Shown piece after piece: positions 56,276-64,000 of a stretch of 64,000 nt of DNA (within the stretch, counting starts at the first letter, position 1; every line of letters starts with the position of its first letter). Both the position numbers and the translations under genes were made by a program. The DNA is from Macrothele yani (lineage: Eukaryota; Arthropoda; Arachnida; Araneae; Macrothelidae): positions 16,479,515 to 16,543,514 of the forward strand of contig CM077007.1 in the NCBI GenBank assembly GCA_039090855.1. The letters run 5' to 3'. Below the pieces are notes generated by a model. That model searched no databases. It was not told the DNA's origin and was given only the letters and a program-made list of their open reading frames with translations.

Positions 56276-56279
56276 GCGG

Positions 56280-56710
56280 TGTATTAGAGTGGGGAAGAAT
56301 ATCTGAACATCATTGCGGACGAGATTCGTGCCCTCACGGCTGTGTTTTATCAGCAAAATTATTGAACCGTCCAGCAGAATAACATTCCTGATCACCAGTC
56401 ACGTATCTTTACCAAATGGCTTGAGGAAACGGCCGACCAGTTTTTCTTGCTTCAGTGGCCAGCACATTCCCCGAATTTAAACCCCATCGAGTATCTCCGG
56501 GATGAGATGGAACCTGTTGTTCGCTGAGAGGCTGATCCGCCGACCAACCTACAGCAGCTGCTGCGCAACACAATCATTCCCACATGGTGCGACATTCTGG
56601 CATGACACTTCCAGCATCTGGTATGTTCCATGCCCAGACGAATTCATGTTTTTCTACAGGCCAAGGACGTCGCAACACGCTACTATATAGGTGTACCTAA
56701 TAAATTTGCA
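56280..56710 (+). pseudogene. Tc1-like transposase C-terminal fragment
   Basis: The plus strand encodes EIRALTAVFYQQN, then VQQNNIPDHQSRIFTKWLEE (in place of the QQDNAP-H block, D to N), FFLLQWPAHSPNLNPIEYLR (D to N) and VCSMPRRIHVFLQAK. Stops interrupt it. Neither element end was found. Confidence 0.82.
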
Positions 56711-57012
56711 ACTGAGCGTATGGTAACTGTATGTTGTTAGGTAAACAGTCTCAAATCTCCCTTCTCATTTATTGAATGGATAGTAAATTTTCTGTTTGGC
56801 TAGTGGACTTAATACGCACTTGCAAGCGCATACAAAATTATACATGTTTCGAGCACGCGCGTATGTCCTATGGTGTAATTGCTTAAATAGCAATAAAAAG
56901 CAAAAAATAAAATAGGTTAAGTTATAGGATTTTGCAGATTTCATATTAACAGAGAAATCGTTTAATATAATATATATTAAAAAAACCACCGTAATCAAAA
57001 TCTCCAAAAAAG

Positions 57013-58533
57013 CAAGTTAGTAAAATCATGCAATGCATTAATTATGATACGCTTTCCAAAATACCAGAAATTATTATTCAAGTTATGTGGATAATGGCTG
57101 TGGAATAAATCTCGCTCCTGTGTCCTGACCTTTGACCCCATTTCGATAATATTCAACAAAACCGGTTCAATATACCTCCGGAACAACATGATAAAGTTTT
57201 GTTTTGTTGCAATAGAAGCAGTTTTACGTAAGTTATGAGAATAATGGCTGTGGAATAAATCTGGCTTTTGTGCAATGACCTTTGACCCCATTTCGTTGAT
57301 ATTCAACAGAACCGGGTTCACTATACCTCCGGAACAACATGTTAAAGTTTTGTCGCAATCCAAGCATTTTAGGTACGTTATGATGCACAAGGGCAATGGA
57401 ATGGATCCCACTCCAGTGTCCTGACCTTTGACCCCATTTCGCCTATATTCAATAGGGTTCGTCCCCAGTAGCTCTCTACTACATACTAAAATTTCATCGA
57501 AATCGAACCATTTTTACGCAAGTTATGACGCATAAGGGCAATGGAATATATGTCGCTCTTATGCCCTGCCTGACCTTTGACCCCATTTCACCCATTTTCA
57601 ATAGGGTTCGTGCCCAGGTGGCTCCATACCACATACTAAAATTTCATCGAAATCGAACCATATTTACGCATGAAAGAAATACGGGATTACGCCATATAAC
57701 ACAAATTTTGAAGACGACAATCCGATCCTTGGCGCAAATGTGACAAGGATGGGAAGTCACACAATATCCAAAAACTTGAAAATTTTCATCGTCCTGGAGC
57801 GGGACTCGAACCCGCGTCTCCCATAAAATGGCCGGGCATGCTAGCCACTACACCACCCAGAACGAGTTTTCTGGGAGACGCGGGTTCGAGTCCCGCTCCA
57901 GGACGATGAAAATTTTCAAGTTTTCGGATATTGTCTGACTTGCCATCCTTGTCACATTTGCGCCAAGGATCGGATTGTCTTCTTCAAAATTTATATTTAC
58001 GCATGTTATGACGCTTAAAGGCAATGGAATGGATCCCGCTGTTATGTCCTGACCTTTGACCCCATTCCGCCCATTTTCACTAGGGCTCGGGCCCAGGTGG
58101 TTCCCTACCACATACTAAAATTTTATCGAAATCGAATCATTTTTACGCAAGTTATGACGCATAAAGGCAATGGAATGAATCCAGCTCCTATGTCCTGACC
58201 TTGCACCCTATTTCACCCATTTTCAATAGGGTTTGTCTCCAGGTGGTTCCCTATCACATACTAGAATTTCATCGAAATCGAACAATTTTTACGTAAGTTA
58301 TGACGCAAAAATGCAATGAAATGGATCGAGCTCCTATGTCCTGACCTTTGACCCAATTTCACCCACTTTCAATAGGGATCGTCCCCAGATAGTTCCCTAC
58401 CACATACTAAAATTTCATCGAAATGGAACCATTTTCACGTGAGTTGTCGTGCGGACGGACGGGCGGACAGACGGACGGACAAAGCTGGAGCATATACGCT
58501 TCTTCAACCTACGGTTGGAAAGCTTAAAAAAAA
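57013..58533. mobile_element. Satellite-like mobile element (copy 2)
   Basis: Same architecture as 41510-43626: the head caagttagtaaaatcatgca, two or three type A monomers, five or more type B monomers, the tail with gcggacggacgggcgg, a caacctacggttg palindrome and an A run. The number of monomers differs between copies. An unrelated hairpin element (57673-57992) is inserted in one type B monomer. Confidence 0.82.
57673..57992. mobile_element. Hairpin element with tRNA-like core and 13-bp duplication
   Basis: A 320-bp insert in the satellite-like element, flanked by the 13-bp duplication atatttacgcatg (57660-57672 and 57993-58005). Most of it is two inverted arms of about 120 bp (57703-57823 and 57873-57992) that pair with few mismatches. 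The arms start aaattttgaagac and run to the tRNA-like unit. On the minus strand, 57791-57863 is a tRNA-like unit: acceptor gttctgg/ccaggac, A box tggtgtagtgg, perfect B box GGTTCGAGTCC. The right arm repeats its 3' half. Confidence 0.78.
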
Positions 58534-60008
58534 GGACTTTTTTCACCGGATGGAGAATAAACTAAACGTAAATAGAACTTCATTTTGAAACATATTGTAA
58601 TCAAATATTATGAAAATATAGATGAACCCTTTGAAAAGGAATTACCGGATGCATTGCTTAAGTATGATTAAAACTAGAATTTTTTTTATTAAACTAAACA
58701 ATCCGAATAGAAGTGATCAGACTCTGTTTTCAAAGATTTTATTCGGACCTACAGATTTGTAAAGTAATTTAGCTCATTTTCTCCGAAAGCAACGAATCGA
58801 CGGGCTTTGTGTAGCTGTTACATGAATTTAACGATTTAGTATGATTATTTTAATAAGGTGAAGGTCGTAAGGCAGTGTAACGATGCCGATAAATAAATAA
58901 ATAAACGAAATAACGTTTCCGTAGTTCCTCTGTTTTTTGTTCATTTTTATTTTATTATAACATTTTTTTTACTCAGACTAAATCCATCTAAGGTAAGTTT
59001 ATGGATCCCTTTCACCTGGTTGGACTAGCAAATCCATCATCCAGTGACGGATGCGTAAACTATTCTTGCACAAAACTACAGTATATCGGAAGTTCGTAAA
59101 GCAATAGTCTGGCACGATGATCAAAAAAAAAATCTCATTCAAGTTATCCCCTATATTGCCGGCGCCCAAGAACCGCTTCAAAAGTATTTCCTTTTATAAA
59201 TGTCAATCCAATGCTTAAGTTCACAGTTCTGCATGCCGTTGGAATCACATAACAACATTTCAATTCAGGTACTACATATCGATATCAATCTTATCAAATG
59301 AGGTATGAATAGACTTTGCTTGAAACAAAATTTTTAAGGTTATTTAAAACTAAGCCGCAAAACATTCTGAATGAAGAAAAAAATTCTGAAATAAAATAAT
59401 TATATAAAGAAGACAAATGATGAAAAAGCCAAAGAAAAAAAATGTACAATAAACAATGTTCAAATCTAAAATTATACGACTTTCGATAAACTCTGCGAGA
59501 AATCGTAAGTTCAATCGGCAATGGACTGCGTCTTGTCGGTTACAATGTTCACCAGTCCATAACGTTAAATTCTTAAGTACAGGATAGCAGTGTGAGAAAT
59601 GTACTTGGAAAGCTGATGGCACACGATGCGACTTGATGACAAATCGAATTTTAGAGTACCTTGGCAGGAGAGAAAATGATATAGCGGGAAGGCAGGACTT
59701 GGGTTCATCTGCGCGTCGGACTAGAAACGGACGCAAGGGTATCAGGAGCTCAGCTTTTCCATTTCCACCTATACGAATCCGTTTGCGAATATTTATACAG
59801 CGAGGATAACTTAGAAGTCGAATGATAAGCGAACTAACATTGGATAACGCACCTGCTTATTTATTTTGACAGTTTTTGACCTAAACTTTAACACGTGCAG
59901 TACAGTGTTTCATACTTTTGCAATGCTTTTAGCAATGTAAAATTGATTCCTTTGCTCATTGCAATTGCGAGTAGTTGCCCTGAGATAAAGCAGTTTTGTG
60001 AAAAAACC
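58534..60008. other. AT-rich non-coding stretch
   Basis: No motif, element or repeat recognised. The minus-strand frames at 59294-59736 are low complexity and unconvincing. Confidence 0.4.
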
Positions 60009-60051
60009 ATGGAAAAGTTTTTGGTAGAAGTCTACGGACGACACACTTTGC
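60009..60051 (+). repeat. Left direct repeat flanking the minisatellite
   Basis: 43 bp beginning atggaaaagtttttggtaga and ending actttgc. It recurs with few changes at 61197-61239, on the far side of the minisatellite. Confidence 0.8.
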
Positions 60052-60129
60052 TCTACACTTTGACATTTTATTTTTGACACCTAAAAGACCCAAATTTTGT
60101 AACATTTACAGAGAAACTGTTTCCCAGGA

Positions 60130-61165
60130 TCTCTCACCCCCGAGGAAAATATTAGTTTACAATTATTCCTGCCCCCCCCAGGAAAATATCAGTTTACAAT
60201 TATTCCTGCCCCACAGCAAAACATTGGTTTACAGTTATTCCTGTCCCCCAAGGAAAACATCAGTTCACAATTATTCCTGCCCCACAAGGAAAACATCAGT
60301 TTACAACAATTCCTGCCCCCCCATCGAAAAGAAAACAGTTTACAATTATTCCTGTTCTCTCCCAAGAAAAACATCAGTTTACATTCATCCCTGCTCCCCA
60401 GGAAAACATCAGTTAACAATTATTCCTGCCCCCCTAAGGAAAACATCAGTTTACAATTATTGCAGCCCCCCCCCCCAAAGAAAAACAGTTTGCAATTATT
60501 CCTGACCCCAAGGAAAACATCAGTTTACAATTATTCCTGCCTCCCAAGGAAAAAACAGTTTACAATTATTCCTGCCCCCAAGGAAAACATCAGTTTTCAA
60601 ATATTCCTACCCCCAGGATAACATCAGTTTACAATTATTCCATTCCTACCCCCAAAGGAAAACATCAGTTTACAATTATTCCATTCCTGCCCCCGAAGGA
60701 AAACATCAGTTTACAATCATCCCTGTTCCTCAGGAAAACATCAGTTTACAACTATTCCTGCCTCCCAAAGAAAACATCAGTTTACAACAATTCCTACCCC
60801 CACCCAAAATAAAACATTAGTTTACAATTATTCCTGTACTCTCCCAAGAAAACCATCAGTATACAATTATTCCTGCCCTCCCTAAGAAAGACATCAGTTT
60901 ACAATCACCCCTGCCCCCTAGGAAAATATCAGTTTACAATCACCCCCCCCCCAAGAAAACCATCAGTTTACAATTATTCCTGCCCTCCCCTAAGAAAAAC
61001 AGCAGTTTACAATCACCCCCCTCCCCTAAGAAAAACAGCAGTTTACAATCACCCTCCTCCCCCAGGAAAACATCAGTTTTCAAAAAGGAAACTGATGTTT
61101 TCAGTTTTCAGGAAAACATCAGTATTCCTGCCACCCAAGGAAAACATCAGTTTACAATTATTCCT
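60130..61165. repeat. ~36-bp C-rich minisatellite
   Basis: About 28 tandem units of aaggaaaacatcagtttaca followed by attattcctgcccccc, with length variation in the C run and some deletions. Near 61083-61100 a short piece is inverted (aaactgatgttttc), making a local hairpin. The 143-codon plus-strand frame through it (repeats of KTSVYNYSCPP) exists only because the unit is a multiple of three. Confidence 0.95.
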
Positions 61166-61196
61166 GCTTTCTCTCTAATGTTTGGTCACTACGCCA

Positions 61197-61239
61197 ATGG
61201 AAAAGTTTTTGGTAGAAATCTACGGACAACAAACTTTGC
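61197..61239 (+). repeat. Right direct repeat flanking the minisatellite
   Basis: Partner of 60009-60051. The same 43-bp sequence with about three substitutions. Confidence 0.8.
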
Positions 61240-61289
61240 CTGTGTCCACAATTCATCGACATTGCGAGGCAGTTGTGCAGAAGCATTCT

Positions 61290-62090
61290 CAACATTTTGA
61301 ACTGAAAAAATTATTTCAGTAATAATGATTCCTCGCGGAACTTACAGCTTCAGAAATTCTAGATCGTTGTGACAGACGCCTTACTGTGGGGGTCTTGTCA
61401 TAACGATCTAGCTTTTGTACAAATCAGATAAATCCCTTGTGTTCCCATAGTGAGACGCATAGAAATACAGACTGAGAGAGCTCCGACCCATGGTTTATAT
61501 CATTCGCGAACTTGGCACGCGCGCTTATTTGACTGACGCAGAGGTGGTTTTAATGTTTTTGCTGATCGGTGTATTATGTCAGTAATAACGACCCTACGGA
61601 GGATTTAAAACTCCAGAAATTGTTCCAGAAGATACTACTCCTCTCAGAAAGTGAAATTCAGAAATTTACATTCATTCTTCCAAGAATAAGGAATCACAGA
61701 ACTCGCTGCAGAGGTAAAGGCCCTTTTATAAGACTCAGAACTCCGGAAATTATTGCAGTAATAATGACTTGCCTGCGGATTTTTAGTTACAGAAATTATT
61801 TTGAAAGTAATGACTGATTTCACGACTGTAAACTCTAGAATACGTTTTAGAAATAATGAGTGATCTCATTACTCAAAACCCTAGATGTTATTTCAGTAAT
61901 AATAACTCCTCTCGGGATTTTCAACTTTTGAAATTATTTAAAAACAGATAGTTAACCTCAGGATCTGGACCTCCAAAATTTACTGCGGAAGTACTAATTC
62001 CTCTCAAGACCTGGAATTACAGGAAATTATAAAGATTCCTCTGGGAATTCTGAATTACAGAAATTGCTCCAAAATTTATAAATTTAATTA
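61290..62090. repeat. Degenerate ~55-bp tandem repeat
   Basis: Recurring pattern: attattncagtaataatgac, then tcctctcgggattt and a yyyycagaactccagaa-like phrase. There are about twelve poorly conserved units, too diverged for an exact count. Confidence 0.7.
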
Positions 62091-63838
62091 ACCAACTCAT
62101 TTATATGTTTGACAGTAGCAATGTAAAATATTTTTAAGTTTTTATTAAATGATGAAGCAAAGAAACATTATCAAACGATTCATGAGACAACTGCGCATAT
62201 GCACCGTTTGTTTTTTTCAAAAATATCTATTTTTAAACACAGCTTTGTGAAAGACAAACTTTGCAGCGAAAGATTCGCTTATGATATTCTTATGCGAATG
62301 ACTAAGGCAACCAGAAACAGTAAATTTAATTCCCTTAATAAACTTGTCAGAAAGATGTAATACCATAATATCAAAAGCCGCTAATGGCTCCCAAACTTTA
62401 GAAGTCGTTAACACTTCAAATTACATTTATTTTGATCCAACAAGCAGACATGCGCCGCATACTAATATAGCATTTCCCTTATGACTAGGTTCAAAAAACA
62501 GGTACAATCCAATTACCAGGAAAAGAAAGGCTACCTGATGCAAATTAGTGACCGCTTTTTTGTAGCTTTTCCTCTTTTAGTTGGTTAAGAGTAAGATTCA
62601 ACGTCATTAACGTGAAAGAACGTCCATAAATTAGCTGTAGTTAGTCGCGCTTTGGAAATACCAACAAAGATGGCAAAATCCACGTAAATGATTAAACAAT
62701 AAGTAAAGAATAAATTACCATAGGAAGCGAATGGATGCAATCAAATTACATAGAGCTCATACTCAGTTTTATTTTTATTTCGGTTAAAAATGTTTCTGTT
62801 AAAGGGCAAAACAGATGTCGTGGCGATTTTCATAACTACTCAAATTTTCCCTCGCAAAGGAAATTTCACATAAAAAATTTCATCGGAACAATTAGTCCCA
62901 AAGCTAAAAAAATATCGCGACTAAGGAAATGTGCGCCGTCTTCAGCAGTGCATACGTTCACGATTTTACTTGTGCTCGACCAATCCGATGAAGACTTTCT
63001 TGGAAAAATTAAAAATATGCAGTAAAATATTTTGTCACAATTCTTTTAATAGGTATATGGTTTCTGCAGGAGTACGAGCACTCCTGCAGAAACTTGCACA
63101 CAATATATGATATTGCAGATCCAGAGATTGAGAATGGAACCAATTTCAGGGGGGAAATCAGGCATCAAAGAACTCATGCAACACGTCCACTGTTGACCTC
63201 ATTGTATATGCCATAGCTCCATCTTGCTGAAATAGAATCTCATTTGTCGATGTATGTATATACTCAGCGAAGCAGCTAGTACTCTTTCAATGAGAAGTCA
63301 TGATAATTATCTTCCGTCAAACTATTGCACACAATACTTAGACTTTTAAGGAATATGACGGTTTTCGTGGAATATATGGGGATTTTCAAAATTCCCGGAG
63401 GAGAATGCTTTAGATTTTTAACAGCCAAGACAATCCCTACCAAATTAACAACCCACTAAGCGAAAATTAAAAATTTACACCGCACAATATTCAAACCAAC
63501 GCAAAAACACCAATATTGAAACTGCACGCTGTATTAGAAAAATTCAATATTTACAAATTACACAAAACTATACTTTTATTCCTAAGAAAAAATCCCTTCA
63601 AATCAGTATTCTTTAAAAAAAAATTGCCATCTATGTACATTATTGTATCTCTTACCCGAAAAAAAAAACCTAACGGAAGCAAAATATAAAAATTCATAAA
63701 ATGAAAATTATTGAAAATCAGCAAACCATAAACAAATCTTTTAAAGAAATAATGAGGCAGAAAAACCTTGCCTCAAAACCTTCATACATAAGGTAACCTG
63801 AGAAACTTTCAAACAATAAAACCATAGCTTTAAACTAA
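62091..63838. other. AT-rich non-coding stretch with one hairpin
   Basis: No coding or transposon homology. One perfect inverted repeat: GTTTCTGCAGGAGT (63060-63073) and its complement (63080-63093) around a 6-nt loop. Confidence 0.45.
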
Positions 63839-64000
63839 CAAGTTAGTAAAATCATGCAATGCATTGATTATGATACGCTTTCCAATATACTAGAAATCAT
63901 TACTCAAGTTATGAGGAAAATGGCTGTGAAATAAATCTCACCCCTGTGCCCTGACCTTTGATCCATTTGGATGATATTCAACAGAACTGGTTCAGTATAT
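63839..64000. mobile_element. Start of satellite-like element (copy 3, cut by window end)
   Basis: Head caagttagtaaaatcatgca followed by a type A monomer (ggctgtg-aataaatctc). The same orientation and order as at 41510 and 57013. The element continues beyond the window. Confidence 0.85.

Noticed and set aside
60074..60505. 143-codon reading frame with KTSVYNYSCPP repeats as a repetitive protein gene
   Set aside because: It lies entirely in a C-rich minisatellite whose unit is a multiple of three. Frame and composition follow from the repeat, and it breaks where units vary in length.

Overview
This is eukaryotic, AT-rich, gene-poor DNA. I found no convincing host exon, rRNA or functional tRNA gene. 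The window is a graveyard of arthropod-type mobile elements: Tc1-like and mariner-like DNA transposons, Penelope-like elements with GIY-YIG endonucleases, non-LTR retrotransposons, a tRNA-derived SINE, tRNA-bearing LTR miniatures, hairpin elements and minisatellites. The mixture of many Tc1/mariner lineages with Penelope elements fits an arthropod, perhaps a chelicerate such as a spider. That placement is inference only.

Layout. 0.6-2.5 kb: LINE reverse transcriptase remnant (minus) with a SINE in it. 2.5-4.1 kb: two Penelope 3' ends in inverted orientation. 4.4-5.8 kb: Tc1 copy with intact ends. 6.3-9.1 kb: LINE endonuclease remnant, a Tc1 and a mariner scrap. 12.5-19.3 kb: decayed mariners and Tc1s, SINEs and a 29-bp minisatellite. 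19.4-22.6 kb: a Penelope element (minus) interrupted by an LTR miniature (TRIM) and a SINE. 23.6-25.8 kb: mariner and Tc1 pieces, then a SINE holding a solo LTR. 28.2-31.5 kb: a Tc1 and a TIR element. 33.7-36.4 kb: LINE pieces, a 76-bp repeat and an inverted pair of tRNA-bearing elements. 37.3-39.9 kb: mariner inside mariner. 41.5-43.6 kb: a mobile satellite-like element with a Tc1 in it. 44.1-45.9 kb: a second TRIM with a mariner in it. 47.1-48.6 kb: Tc1 with a SINE in it. 50.9-54.1 kb: a Tc1 whose coding region contains a fifteen-copy in-frame 90-bp repeat. 54.5-55.6 kb: Penelope. 57.0-58.5 kb: a second satellite-like element, interrupted by a hairpin tRNA-like element. 60.0-62.1 kb: minisatellites.

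The strongest candidates for something undescribed are two. First, the TRIM family (20868-21460, 25569-25730, 44144-45932): its ~160-bp LTRs each carry a complete tRNA-like pol III unit, are followed by a tRNA-Lys-type primer site, and lie between 4-bp target duplications. Second, the Tc1 transposase whose segment between the DNA-binding and catalytic domains was amplified into an in-frame minisatellite. All transposase and reverse transcriptase genes here are broken by frameshifts, stops or lost catalytic residues, so no autonomous element is evident. Target-site duplications and empty-site comparisons give a relative order for many insertions.
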